NCBI GenBank assembly: GCA_964479405.1
Contig: CAYZMA010000003.1
Coordinates: 1 to 41,977, forward strand
Direction of reading: 5' to 3'
Length of the DNA: 41,977 bases
DNA from: JAMCZU01 sp964479405
Lineage (GTDB): Bacteria > Patescibacteriota > UBA1384 > UBA12157 > JAENIV01
Shown one piece after another: positions 23,109 to 31,732 of the stretch. The notes beneath the pieces are model-generated. The model was not told where the DNA came from and made no database searches. It worked only from the letters and a program-made list of their open reading frames with translations. Made by a program: the position numbers and the translations under genes. How positions within the stretch are numbered: the stretch's first letter is position 1; each line of letters starts with the position of its first letter.

Positions 23109-23546
23109 TTATTCACTTGAAGTTACGGCGCCAAAATATTCATAAAGTCGCTGGTAGCTTGCTTCCACTTGACTTCTTGTCATTACAATAACCAAAGCGG
23201 TTTTAAAAGGATTAAATTTTACAGTTTTGAGCCCAGTTTGATGCTTCCTGTCGGCCAAACTAACAATACCGACCGTAAATTCAGCAATGATTTCCAACAC
23301 CAGACCGTCGAGTTTTTCTCCTGACTCGATGTATAAAATCATCTTTGTTTTTTCTGACAGCAAATCAATTATTCCTGAATAGTCATTGGCTTTGACAAAA
23401 CCAGATTTTAAGAGCGTATCTTCCACTAAATTTGTCTTTTCTGCTAAGTCTTTCTTGTCTTCAATAACTACAAGAGATGGCAGACCGATGGACATACTTA
23501 CAGTGGCAATGTCAGCTAAATTTTGAGTCTGTTGAGTATTAATCAT
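23109..23546 (-). CDS. conserved-looking protein of unknown function between VWA and MoxR genes
   Basis: A 145-residue mixed alpha/beta protein (PSLVVIEDKKDLAE, KMILYIESGEKLDGLVLEII, KTALVIVMTRSQVEASYQRLYEYFG). I do not recognise a family. It has no membrane helix or signal peptide. Spacing of 5 bases to the MoxR gene and 24 to the VWA gene puts it firmly in the operon, so it is likely part of that system, for example an adaptor. Confidence 0.7.
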   Translation of the reverse strand: MINTQQTQNLADIATVSMSIGLPSLVVIEDKKDLAEKTNLVEDTLLKSGFVKANDYSGIIDLLSEKTKMILYIESGEKLDGLVLEIIAEFTVGIVSLADRKHQTGLKTVKFNPFKTALVIVMTRSQVEASYQRLYEYFGAVTSSE

Positions 23547-23570
23547 ATTGTTTTTAACATATTATAATTC

Positions 23571-25691
23571 TTAATATTTTTCAATGGCATTTCGTAAAAG
23601 TTCCCCCAATGTCTCAACCATTTTTTCAGTCGTAACATTAGGCAGGTTATTTTCATAATAGTTAGTAACAGCATTAGAAAGCAAACCGATGCCAATGAGT
23701 TTTTGGTCGGTATTCTGAGTAATTTCTTGGACTACCGCTTTTAATTCGCGGTCAAGTTGGCTTTGACTTTTACCGCTTGCCTCCGGTCGACCATCGGAAA
23801 GCACAATTAAAAATTTGTTGGTTGGTTGCTGATCGGCCAAATGGCTCGAGGCTTCACTCAAACAAACACCATCGTCGTTATCGCCGGGATTATTGTGCCC
23901 ATTCGGATTATTTCCCTGAACTTCCAATTGTAATTGGTTCAACTTGACGCGTGTTTCGTCATTAAGCTCATCTTCAAACTGCTTAAATTCCATAAGTATA
24001 TCTTGGAACCCAACAATCTCAAATTTAATGTCAAGGTTCTGCAATGTTTCTGCCAGAACAATAGCTGATTTAAATGCTTCTTTGATTTTTTCGCCCATCA
24101 TTGATCCGGAAAGATCAATAAGTAAAGTAACAGCATAATCTTTTTCCTCGCTTCGACTCTCCAATTGTTCACGGCTTTCGGTTTTAAGGAGTGGAATATT
24201 AGCAGCTTTTTCCTGAATGCGTTTCTTAACATTCCACCGACGACCGTGACGATAACCGGCTTCCATTTTGGTTGTTTTTCGTTTCACAAAAATATCGCGC
24301 AAATCACCAGTTAGGGCGTCAATAAGAGGCGCAACTTTAGCAAGTGCGATTTCGTAAGGATTGATTTTGCCACCTTCTAATGACTCCTCCATTTTTCTAC
24401 GCAGTTCCTCTTGAGTTTTACGAATAGCTTCTTCACCTTCTTTCCATGATGATTTTTCTGCTCCTTTTTCTTCTTGTGCCGGCATTTCGGGCTCTGGTGA
24501 TTCTTTAGCTTCTCTTTCCGCTTTTTCCTTCGGATTTTCCGAAAGTTTGCCTTCCAATTCTTCGGCTAATTCTTTTTCAAAATCTTTCATCGCTTTTTGA
24601 GCTTTGTCGGCTAATTCTTGTTTTTTGTCATCAGGAAGAGAATCAAGATAATCTTTGATTTTTTGTTTTAGTTCTTCGGAAAGGGAGTCCATATTAATCG
24701 GCACGAGTTGACTCTCTTCGTCACTCTCTTCTCCATCTTGCTTTACTTTCTTGTCCGCCGTAGCTTTAGCAGAGGCGGATTCAATCGCTTCTTCCAACGC
24801 TTTTTGTTCTTCAGAAGTTAAGTCATCTTTTAATTCTTGAGGTAATTCCTGCCCTTCGCCTTTTCCTTGCTCTATATCTTTTAATAATTCCTGCATTTTT
24901 TCATCTTCTAAATCTTTTTCAACCAGTTTTTGAAATTCCGGCCAAATTTGGTCGCGATTAATTTCATACGATTTTTCGGCATAACGGCTAATTAACTCTT
25001 CACTACTATCGGCTTCAGTTCTTGAAGGATACCACCACCATGAATCTTGAGCACTAGCTAATGTTTTTTCAACAACTTCCTTGACTTCGTCCGGCAAATC
25101 CTCTGAAATTTGTAAATCCTCGCCTTGATGTTCTCTAAACCATTGTTTAATATATTCAAAACCGGCTTGCTTAAACCTCGGTTGATATCCTAATTTCTCT
25201 TGCGCTTTTTGAGATATTTTTTCTTCCATTTCTTTCAACCATTCGTAACCCAAAGGTATTTGCTCGGCAAATTTCGGGTAACTTTCGGCAACAAAATTAT
25301 TATCGCGCGGATCTTCAATCGCATTCATCATGAAAGAAAAGCCGGGTTTCTGCCAAGTATCTAATGGAATAAAATCGGTTCGGGAAACCCGGCGATGACC
25401 CCCTTCGTGAGAAATAACAAACCTTAAATAATCCATCGGTTTTTCTAATAAATCTTTGGGGTCAATCCGAATTTTGTTTTCTTTAAAATCCCAATGCCAA
25501 CCTTTTCCCGGTTCATTTAGTTCCACTGGAATCTGAAAATCTTTGCCGATAAAATAAGCCAGCGACGAAAGAATTTGCCGTTTTTGTTCAATTTCCTGTT
25601 TTTGTTCTTCAGAAAATAACGGCAAAGATTCACTGTCATCGGCTAATTTTTCATAATCTTCGGTTGGATTAAATCCTTCAGGATTTGTCAT
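23571..25691 (-). CDS. VWA-domain protein with N-terminal HEXXH metallopeptidase-like region
   Basis: A 706-residue protein. Residues 95-99 read HEGGH, a zinc-peptidase-type HEXXH helix, followed by MNAIEDPRDNNF. This resembles VWA/cobalamin-chelatase-like proteins. The centre (about 265-430) is a Glu/Lys-rich low-complexity hinge. The C-terminal VWA domain carries the MIDAS D526-L-S528-G-S530 and later LSDGRPE. An SD AGAGGA precedes the ATG. Together with the MoxR ATPase it would form a VWA-ATPase pair. In the hinge a palindromic repeat encodes SASAKATADKK. It is the first gene of the operon. Confidence 0.85.
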   Translation of the reverse strand: MTNPEGFNPTEDYEKLADDSESLPLFSEEQKQEIEQKRQILSSLAYFIGKDFQIPVELNEPGKGWHWDFKENKIRIDPKDLLEKPMDYLRFVISHEGGHRRVSRTDFIPLDTWQKPGFSFMMNAIEDPRDNNFVAESYPKFAEQIPLGYEWLKEMEEKISQKAQEKLGYQPRFKQAGFEYIKQWFREHQGEDLQISEDLPDEVKEVVEKTLASAQDSWWWYPSRTEADSSEELISRYAEKSYEINRDQIWPEFQKLVEKDLEDEKMQELLKDIEQGKGEGQELPQELKDDLTSEEQKALEEAIESASAKATADKKVKQDGEESDEESQLVPINMDSLSEELKQKIKDYLDSLPDDKKQELADKAQKAMKDFEKELAEELEGKLSENPKEKAEREAKESPEPEMPAQEEKGAEKSSWKEGEEAIRKTQEELRRKMEESLEGGKINPYEIALAKVAPLIDALTGDLRDIFVKRKTTKMEAGYRHGRRWNVKKRIQEKAANIPLLKTESREQLESRSEEKDYAVTLLIDLSGSMMGEKIKEAFKSAIVLAETLQNLDIKFEIVGFQDILMEFKQFEDELNDETRVKLNQLQLEVQGNNPNGHNNPGDNDDGVCLSEASSHLADQQPTNKFLIVLSDGRPEASGKSQSQLDRELKAVVQEITQNTDQKLIGIGLLSNAVTNYYENNLPNVTTEKMVETLGELLRNAIEKY
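24754..24779. repeat. in-frame TCCGCC/GGCGGA palindrome in the VWA gene
   Basis: TCCGCC (24754-24759) and GGCGGA (24774-24779) enclose GTA-GCT-TT-AGC-AGA, itself partly palindromic. Read on the minus strand it adds SASAKATADK to the charged hinge. Confidence 0.75.
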
Positions 25692-25765
25692 TTTTATCCT
25701 CTATTTTAGAGTAAAGAAAAATCAGTTTTTTTGCAAATTGGAATTTTAATCATTAGGCATTGTTT

Positions 25766-25818
25766 CGGATTTCGGATTTAGATTTTTATTTGACATTAGG
25801 ATTTTGGATTTAGGATTT
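25766..25818 (+). repeat. degenerate GGATTT heptamer repeats
   Basis: CGGATTT twice (25766-25779), then AGGATTT, TGGATTT and AGGATTT (25798-25818). These are the reverse complement of the AAATCCG unit in the recombinase gene. They occupy the space upstream of the PRC-barrel gene. Confidence 0.8.
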
Positions 25819-25819
25819 T

Positions 25820-25842
25820 CGCCATTATATTATATAATGGCG
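25820..25842. promoter_or_regulatory. 23-bp perfect palindrome containing TATAAT
   Basis: Arms CGCCATTATAT (25820-25830) and ATATAATGGCG (25832-25842) around one T. TATAAT at 25833-25838 lies 9 bases before the PRC-barrel ATG. It could be an operator over a leaderless promoter, or a repeat that happens to supply a -10 box. Confidence 0.5.
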
Positions 25843-25847
25843 GTGAG

Positions 25848-26360
25848 ATGTTTATTGAAGCAACTAAACTTATGGGCCTACCGGTGGGAGCACGCGATAC
25901 TCAAGCTAAGGTAGGTGTTATTCGTCAAATTTTAGTGGACCCTCAAAATGGTTCACTACTTGGTTTTTTAGTTCAGACTAATGGGTTTTTTACACCGCAA
26001 AAAGCTCTTTCTATTATTGATGTTATTGATTGGGACCCAAACGGCTTAGTAACAGAGTCAATTGACAATTTAGTTGATCCTTTGGAAATTGTCCGCCTGA
26101 AAGAAGTAATTGCCAAAAATATTTATCTTTTAGGGATGAAAGCTAAAACTGAATCGGGCATTGGTTTGGGCGAAGTGGAAAATTTTTTAATTGACACCGA
26201 CACTCAAAGCGTGACTAAATATTATCTTAAAAATCTTCTAGGCACTAATCGTATCTTAATGTCCGATAAAGTTTTTCAAATTGACAAAGCAATTATTTTT
26301 ACCGATGATGTAGTTGAACCGCCCGAAGGAATCGTCGGCACTCCAGCCTTGGATAATTAG
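25848..26360 (+). CDS. PRC-barrel domain protein
   Basis: A 170-residue protein with two PRC-like half-barrels (about 1-75 and 88-160). The first has LMGLPVGARDTQAKVGVIRQILVDPQNGSLLGFLV, and the second repeats the pattern with KTESGIGLGEVENFLIDTDTQSVTKYYL. PRC-barrels occur in RNA-processing and photosynthetic assembly proteins. The specific role here is unknown. The MGMT-like gene follows 11 bases later. Confidence 0.8.
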   Translation: MFIEATKLMGLPVGARDTQAKVGVIRQILVDPQNGSLLGFLVQTNGFFTPQKALSIIDVIDWDPNGLVTESIDNLVDPLEIVRLKEVIAKNIYLLGMKAKTESGIGLGEVENFLIDTDTQSVTKYYLKNLLGTNRILMSDKVFQIDKAIIFTDDVVEPPEGIVGTPALDN

Positions 26361-26371
26361 ATTATTACATC

Positions 26372-26686
26372 ATGAAAAATGATTTTACCAGAAAAGTTTT
26401 AACCATTGTCGGAAAAATACCTAAAGGAAAATTAATGACTTATGCCGAAGTAGCTAAGTCAGCCAATTCTCCTCGCGCTTACAGAGCCGTCGGTTCTATT
26501 TTAAACAGGAATTTTCATCAACACGAACGACAACTGCCAATTAAAGATTTTCCTCCCGTCCCCTGCCACCGCGTTATCCGTTCCAATGGAATAGTTGGCG
26601 GTTACGCTTTAGGCCAAAAAGAAAAAGAAAAAATCCTCACTGCCGAAGGCCATACAATTGTTAGTCATAAAATTAAATTAAATTAA
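26372..26686 (+). CDS. MGMT/Ada-type alkyltransferase-like protein
   Basis: A 104-residue protein of the methylated-DNA-protein cysteine methyltransferase catalytic fold. It has KIPKGKLMTYAEVAKSA, the AVGSILNRN DNA-binding turn with R38, and PCHRVIRSNGIVGGY with C65 as acceptor. Because the cysteine is present it could repair O6-alkylguanine rather than being an inactive ATL. It lacks the N-terminal domain of Ogt. The loop before PCHR (HQHERQLPIKDFPPV) is longer than usual. A one-domain MGMT family member is most likely. Confidence 0.85.
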   Translation: MKNDFTRKVLTIVGKIPKGKLMTYAEVAKSANSPRAYRAVGSILNRNFHQHERQLPIKDFPPVPCHRVIRSNGIVGGYALGQKEKEKILTAEGHTIVSHKIKLN

Positions 26687-26703
26687 ATTTAAAAGGAGTG
26701 GAA

Positions 26704-27897
26704 TTGAAAGAATATGATGTGGTTATTGTCGGCGCTGGACCCGCCGGTTGCCAATGTGCTCGCGAATTAGCTAAAGAAAATATCAAGGTTATCTTAATTG
26801 AAAAACAAAAGGAAATTGGAGAACCTAATTTCTCAACTGCTGGCACTCCAGAAGAAACAATTAAAGTTTTTGGATTACCAGAAGAGGTTGCACCATATGT
26901 ATGTGACAAATTTTACTTTAAATCATTAAATCTAGAAAAGATTTTTACACTTAAAAAATACAGGAGCTATGTGATTGATTTTAGAAAAATGCGCCAATGG
27001 TTGGCAAGTGAAGTATCTAAAAACGGTGGCGAAATTAGCGTTAGCACCACAGCTAAAGATTTAGTGATAGAAAACGGGAAGACTGTCGGAGTTAGATACC
27101 AAGGTTTAATATCATCAGGTGTAATCAAAGCTAAAGTCATAATTGACGCTACGGGTATAGCAGGGATTTTATCTAAAGATTTACAAATTTTTGATTCTAC
27201 CAAGACTATTCAGACTTTAGAAACAGAATTTGAAATGACTAATCTTACCTTGCCCATTAAAAATGCATTATATTTTTATATGGGTAACGAATTTTTACCT
27301 AATGGTTATGCTTGGATTTTTCCTTTATCTGACAATATCGTCAAAATAGGTTTTGCTAAAGTATTAAAAGATAATGAATCTACTTACAATTTAGAGATTG
27401 GTCTTAAAAAATTTATCGAAAGTATTCCTTGGCTAAATAAATCTCAGCCACTAGAGTTCCATATTAGTAGTTTTCCTTATAATCATACAAATAATTGCGT
27501 AAGAGACAACTATATTGTCATTGGTTCAGCTGCCGGGCACCTTAATCCTTTAGCTGGTGAAGGTATTAGGCACGCACTATATTCTGGTAAATTTGCTGCT
27601 CAAGTGGTCAATGAAGCCTTAACTAACAATGACACTTCTGCTAAGAAACTTTCAAAGTTTAATAATTTATGGAAAGATTACTCAAAAGACAACTGGAAGA
27701 TGTGTAGAGCAATAGCCTACCAGATGTACAACAACACTTCAACTGATAAGACAGATAAATTATTAAAGTCTCTCCAAAAATTTTCCGGCGATGAAATATA
27801 CGATATATTTTTTAACTATAACTTCGAACCATACTTAGCTAAGGTAATCGGTTCTCTATCTTTGAGCGAAATCAAAAAGATTAAAGATATATTCTAG
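26704..27897 (+). CDS. FAD-dependent oxidoreductase, geranylgeranyl-reductase-like
   Basis: A 397-residue flavoprotein. I chose the TTG start at 26704 because AAAGGAG (26692-26698) lies 5 bases upstream; a GTG at 26698 overlaps that SD. The Rossmann motif is GAGPAG (10-15). A second FAD contact lies in GSAAGHLNPLAGEGIRHALYSG. The central RKMRQWLASEV and WIFPLSDNIVKIGF suit the geranylgeranyl reductase/halogenase-like group that reduces or oxidises lipids. The substrate is unknown. Its codon usage and flanks look ordinary, and it follows the MGMT-like gene by 17 bases. Confidence 0.85.
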   Translation: MKEYDVVIVGAGPAGCQCARELAKENIKVILIEKQKEIGEPNFSTAGTPEETIKVFGLPEEVAPYVCDKFYFKSLNLEKIFTLKKYRSYVIDFRKMRQWLASEVSKNGGEISVSTTAKDLVIENGKTVGVRYQGLISSGVIKAKVIIDATGIAGILSKDLQIFDSTKTIQTLETEFEMTNLTLPIKNALYFYMGNEFLPNGYAWIFPLSDNIVKIGFAKVLKDNESTYNLEIGLKKFIESIPWLNKSQPLEFHISSFPYNHTNNCVRDNYIVIGSAAGHLNPLAGEGIRHALYSGKFAAQVVNEALTNNDTSAKKLSKFNNLWKDYSKDNWKMCRAIAYQMYNNTSTDKTDKLLKSLQKFSGDEIYDIFFNYNFEPYLAKVIGSLSLSEIKKIKDIF

Positions 27898-28070
27898 GTC
27901 ACTCTCATCTAAGTCAATATCATGGATAATTAATTTAAAGGTGTTTTTTAATGTTAAAAAAAATTACTCTCAAAATATAGGGTTTAAAAAGTTGTAACTA
28001 TTTAGTTCTGTTAATTTCTGATTTTATAACCGGAACTTAACTCACAAGGTTGGATTTATTTTTATGATTT

Positions 28071-28553
28071 TTATTCCTTCAATTTATTGATTAATTTTAA
28101 TCCCTCATAAGGTGAGCAAACTTCGCATTTACCCATAAAACAATCTGGTTTATATATCATTTCCTGATCTAAAGTAAAAAGAATAGCATTGTTAGACATC
28201 GCAGTAAGCATAAATATCTCATCTTGAGATTTGTGTAGTTCTAAAGCATTCTTTTTACTACACCATTTTCTCCAATCTATAACTGTAATATCAATAAAAT
28301 AAGTCCCATCGCGTCGAATAAAAGCATTACAAATTCTTAGGACATTATCTAATCGTTTTGTTTTTTCTGCCAGATTACCTTTTTCCTGTCTAATAGCCGC
28401 CGATACAAATTCAAATAAAAATACGGCTGGTTGATAAACAGAAATGTTTTTAGTTGTATATATAAGTTTTATTAAATCAACACAAAGCTGTTGATTCACG
28501 GCTTTTTTACTAACAGCCTCAACGAATATAGAACTATCTATTGTTGCATTCAT
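28071..28553 (-). CDS. PIN-domain protein, probable toxin
   Basis: A 160-residue protein starting MNATIDSSIFVEA. The acidic residue of IDSS, the E in FLFEFVSAA, and D-E in LHKSQDEIFMLTAMSNNAILFTLDQEM form the PIN nuclease cluster. PIN toxins of this type cut RNA. The ATG at 28553 was preferred to an upstream TTG. It overlaps by 20 bases with an upstream 61-residue charged protein, in the manner of an antitoxin gene. Confidence 0.75.
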   Translation of the reverse strand: MNATIDSSIFVEAVSKKAVNQQLCVDLIKLIYTTKNISVYQPAVFLFEFVSAAIRQEKGNLAEKTKRLDNVLRICNAFIRRDGTYFIDITVIDWRKWCSKKNALELHKSQDEIFMLTAMSNNAILFTLDQEMIYKPDCFMGKCEVCSPYEGLKLINKLKE

Positions 28554-28719
28554 GCGGTCTTCCAAGTAATTCGCGCCATGACAAATTAGACCTATCAGTT
28601 TTTACCAGATAATCAATAGACTCTTTTATTTCTTTCCAATCAGATCCAGTTTTATCATTGGTTTTTTTTATATCTTTATCTTTTTTATCTTCCACGGTTG
28701 ATCCTTTTACATTATTCAT
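28534..28719 (-). CDS. small charged protein, putative antitoxin of the PIN protein
   Basis: A 61-residue protein, mostly Lys/Asp/Thr in its first 35 residues, with a C-terminal amphipathic stretch (IDYLVKTDRSNLSWRELLGRP). I see no DNA-binding motif. Its position upstream of and overlapping a PIN gene is the main reason for the call. Confidence 0.5.
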   Translation of the reverse strand: MNNVKGSTVEDKKDKDIKKTNDKTGSDWKEIKESIDYLVKTDRSNLSWRELLGRPHECNNR

Positions 28720-28830
28720 ACTATAATAATAACATTACACATTTTTAAATTCAAACAATTCCAACTAATTGACATATTTTTTATTGTGAGATAATGTTTG
28801 AAGAGAAATAGAAGAAACGGGGTGAAGGAA

Positions 28831-29223
28831 ATGAAAAAGGGAAAAAAATGGCTCTTTAAAAAACCACAAGGACCTGCCAAAAGGAAATATTCAAGTCATG
28901 GTACAGTTGGCGAGATTGTCTGCGATGGCTGTGGCACTATTCATCCTGAACTTAATCAAAATGAAGTGTCTCGCGGTTATTTGGTTATGTGTGATTATCA
29001 GATTGTTGAAGAATGTTGCGGTGCGGTTCTTGACAGACTTTATGATTTTTTCGGAGAAATGTTTTTTGAAATGTGGAGCGATGAGTTCCAAAAAGATCCT
29101 CTTGCTAAAAAGCATATTTATACTAGAACCTGTGTTGAATGCATGATAAGAGCATGGAATAAAGTGGCAACAAAAGAAAACATAGAGTCCGAGACAATTC
29201 TGGCCCAACTTCCTTTAAGTTAA
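28831..29223 (+). CDS. cysteine-rich, probably zinc-binding protein of unknown function
   Basis: A 130-residue protein with C31-x2-C34 (CDGCG), C54, C62-C63 and C101-x2-C104 (CVECM), which could make one or two zinc sites. The N-terminal 25 residues are very basic. The start at 28831 is set by GGGGTGA five bases upstream. I recognise no family. It is followed by a strong terminator and stands alone between two PIN loci. Confidence 0.65.
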   Translation: MKKGKKWLFKKPQGPAKRKYSSHGTVGEIVCDGCGTIHPELNQNEVSRGYLVMCDYQIVEECCGAVLDRLYDFFGEMFFEMWSDEFQKDPLAKKHIYTRTCVECMIRAWNKVATKENIESETILAQLPLS

Positions 29224-29236
29224 TTCTATTCTATCC

Positions 29237-29268
29237 AAAAGACCGACTTTTTCAAGCCGGTCTTTTTT
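29237..29268 (+). terminator. terminator after the Cys-rich gene
   Basis: AAAAGACCG-A-CTT pairs with AAG-C-CGGTCTTTTTT. A sister hairpin with the same GACCGG/CCGGTC core is at 30026. Confidence 0.85.
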
Positions 29269-29315
29269 ATTCCTTACTAAAAATCCCTTACCTTGATAGC
29301 TCATATATAAAATTC

Positions 29316-29726
29316 TTATTTAGAACATTTAATTATATTTAGAAAATAATGAGGAGTGATTATCGGAACTTCATTATAGACTTTAATTTTCAAAAGATGA
29401 TTATCGCCGGAAATAATGTAATCAATTTTGAGTTCATTAGCAATCGCAAGAACTTGATTATCAAAATTATCATTTTTAATAATATTGGGTATTTTTTGGG
29501 GATATACCATAACAAAATTTTCTTCAATTAATTTTTCTACTTTAATTAATTGATTATGAGAATATTTAAATTTCATTTCAAGAACTCCCAATAATTCATC
29601 AATCACTGCTCTTGAAATAATACCAGTTATTTTCTTCTCAACAATTATTAGTTCTAAAATGTTTCTTGGTTTACCACCAAAAATAAGAGCCGAAATTAAA
29701 ATGTTAGTATCCAAAATAACCTTCAT
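29316..29726 (-). CDS. PIN-domain toxin
   Basis: A 136-residue protein starting MKVILDTNILISALIFGG, with D6-T-N, a central conserved E (AVIDELLGVLE), NDNFDNQVLAIA, and YIISGDNHLLKI, the four PIN acidic positions. It matches the 'putative toxin-associated PIN' group, cutting RNA. The ATG overlaps the stop of the upstream RHH gene as TAATG, so the pair is translationally coupled. Confidence 0.88.
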   Translation of the reverse strand: MKVILDTNILISALIFGGKPRNILELIIVEKKITGIISRAVIDELLGVLEMKFKYSHNQLIKVEKLIEENFVMVYPQKIPNIIKNDNFDNQVLAIANELKIDYIISGDNHLLKIKVYNEVPIITPHYFLNIIKCSK

Positions 29727-29962
29727 TAGTTCTTCCTGAAACTTGCAATCTTTCTATTTAGATTTTCAGGACTGATTTTTTGTTTTTTTGCTTGAGTTTC
29801 ACCGTAATTATAAATTTGACTTAAATTTTGGCGAGTTAAAATATAGCTGCGAAGAGCTTCACGAAAAAGTTCACTGCGAGTTCTATATTCTTTTTCAGCA
29901 AGTTTATCTGCATCGGAAAGTAATTGGCCCGGTATAGAGATGTTAATAATTTTTGTTCTCAT
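29726..29962 (-). CDS. ribbon-helix-helix antitoxin
   Basis: A 78-residue protein with an N-terminal RHH fold: strand KIINISIPGQLL, helices DADKLAEKEYRTRSELFREALRSYIL (described by its ends). The C-terminal tail would wrap the PIN toxin. It likely represses its own promoter. AAGGGAAGA precedes the ATG. Confidence 0.88.
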   Translation of the reverse strand: MRTKIINISIPGQLLSDADKLAEKEYRTRSELFREALRSYILTRQNLSQIYNYGETQAKKQKISPENLNRKIASFRKN

Positions 29963-29980
29963 TCTTCCCTTTCTACAAAC

Positions 29981-30010
29981 ATTATATAAAGATTACCTAA
30001 ACTTTGTCAA
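29981..30010 (-). promoter_or_regulatory. promoter of the RHH-PIN operon
   Basis: On the minus strand TTGACA (30010-30005), an 18-bp spacer and TATAAT (29986-29981). It lies 19 bases upstream of the RHH start. Confidence 0.75.
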
Positions 30011-30025
30011 GTAGATTGCTATACC

Positions 30026-30057
30026 AAAAAGACCGGCTCTTTCAAACCGGTCTTTTT
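30026..30057. terminator. bidirectional terminator at the end of groEL
   Basis: AAAAAGACCGG (30026-30036) and CCGGTCTTTTT (30047-30057) are exact complements around a 10-nt loop, with T-runs on both strands. Confidence 0.85.
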
Positions 30058-30077
30058 TTAAATTCCGCGATAGCGGC

Positions 30078-31712
30078 CTACATCATCCCCGGCATACCGC
30101 CACCCATGCCACTCATATCAGGCATTGCGGGTGTGTTCTTTTCCGGTAAATCGGTAATCGCCACTTCGGTTGTTAAAACCGATGAAGCCACTGACGTGGC
30201 ATTTTGTAAAGCCGTGCGAGTTACTTTAGCCGGATCAATAATCCCAGCTTTAATCATGTCCACATATTCATCTTTGTAAGCATCGTAACCAATGCCTTTT
30301 TCACGACGTTTTACTTCTTCAATCACCACCGAACCATCCTTGCCGGCATTATTAGCAATTTGACGCATCGGCTCTTCCAAAGCCCGGCGCAAAATTTGAA
30401 TACCAATTTTTTCATCACCAGTTGCCGTCACATTATCAAGGGCTTTAATTGAGTCAACCAAAGCCACACCGCCACCGGCGACAATTCCTTCTTCAACCGC
30501 CGCTTTAGTCGCATGGACCGCATCGTCAATTTTATCTTTTTTCTCTTTTAATTCCACTTCAGTGGCGGCGCCAACTTTAATGACACCTACTCCGCCGGAA
30601 AGTTTCGCCAATCTTTCCTGCAATTTTTCTTTGTCGTATTCGGAAGTAGATTTTTCTATTTCTCTTTTAATTTGTTTGACCCGATCGGCAATCGCTTTAG
30701 CATTGCCACCACCTTTAACAATTGTGGTTCTATCTTTATCAGCGACAACTTTGCGGGCTTCGCCCAACATTTCCAAAGTAGCTTCTTCAAGTTTCATGCC
30801 CCGATCTTCAGAAATAACTTGAGCGCCGGTTAAAATGGCAATATCTTCCAAATAAGCTTTGCGGGTATCGCCAAAACCAGGCGCTTTCACTGCTAAGACA
30901 TTAATAATTCCTCGCAATTTATTAACAACTAATGTCGCCAAGGCCTCGCCTTCAACTTCTTCAGCAATTATAACCATTTCTTTTTTGCCAGTTGTAGCCA
31001 AACTTTCCAAAAGAGGCATTATTTCCGAAATAGCGGAAATCTTTTTGTCGGTAATTAAAATAACCGGATTTTCTAAGGCCGCTTCCATCCGAGTAGCATC
31101 GGTCATCATATAAGCAGAAAGATACCCTTGATCAAACTGCATTCCTTCAACCACTTCTTTATCCAGACCCATTGCTTGAGATTCTTCAACCGTAATAACG
31201 CCATCGCGACCAACCATATCCATGACTTCGGCAATCAGTTTTCCAACTTCCGTGTCAGCCGCGGAAATAGAAGCAACTTGACCAATTTCTTCTTTTCCCT
31301 GAAGATCTTTGGCTTGGTTTTGAATCGCTTTAACCACCGCTTCCACCCCTTTTTCCATCCCTCGGCGAATACGCATCGGATCGGCGCCAGCGGTCACATT
31401 TCTTAGTCCTTCATTAACCATAATTTGAGCTAAAATTGTCGCCGTAGTTGTGCCATCGCCGGCAATATCGGCGGTTTTAGTTGCCACTTCCTTGATCAGT
31501 TGCGCCCCCATATTTTCAAACTTATCCTCAAGTTCAATTTCTTTGGCAATTGTCACCCCGTCGTTAGTAATGTGAGGCGCGCCAAAGCCTTTGTCCAAAA
31601 TAACATTGCGACCCTTTGGTCCCAAAGTTACTTTGACGCTATCTGCTAAAATATTGATTCCTTTTTTGATTCCCTCTCTTGCCTGGTCAGCATACTTAAT
31701 TTGTTTAGCCAT
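30078..31712 (-). CDS. groEL: 60 kDa chaperonin GroEL
   Basis: A 544-residue chaperonin subunit with DGTTTATILAQ (ATP site), the LGPKGRNVILDKGFGAP start region, apical-domain VEGMQFDQGYLS, and the GGM-rich C-terminal tail (GMGGGMPGMM) that lines the cavity floor. The length is standard. It follows groES by 20 bases and ends at the bidirectional terminator. It folds cytosolic proteins with GroES. Not all CPR lineages keep GroEL, so its presence is informative. Confidence 0.98.
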   Translation of the reverse strand: MAKQIKYADQAREGIKKGINILADSVKVTLGPKGRNVILDKGFGAPHITNDGVTIAKEIELEDKFENMGAQLIKEVATKTADIAGDGTTTATILAQIMVNEGLRNVTAGADPMRIRRGMEKGVEAVVKAIQNQAKDLQGKEEIGQVASISAADTEVGKLIAEVMDMVGRDGVITVEESQAMGLDKEVVEGMQFDQGYLSAYMMTDATRMEAALENPVILITDKKISAISEIMPLLESLATTGKKEMVIIAEEVEGEALATLVVNKLRGIINVLAVKAPGFGDTRKAYLEDIAILTGAQVISEDRGMKLEEATLEMLGEARKVVADKDRTTIVKGGGNAKAIADRVKQIKREIEKSTSEYDKEKLQERLAKLSGGVGVIKVGAATEVELKEKKDKIDDAVHATKAAVEEGIVAGGGVALVDSIKALDNVTATGDEKIGIQILRRALEEPMRQIANNAGKDGSVVIEEVKRREKGIGYDAYKDEYVDMIKAGIIDPAKVTRTALQNATSVASSVLTTEVAITDLPEKNTPAMPDMSGMGGGMPGMM

Positions 31713-31732
31713 AAAAATCCTTTCTATATTAA

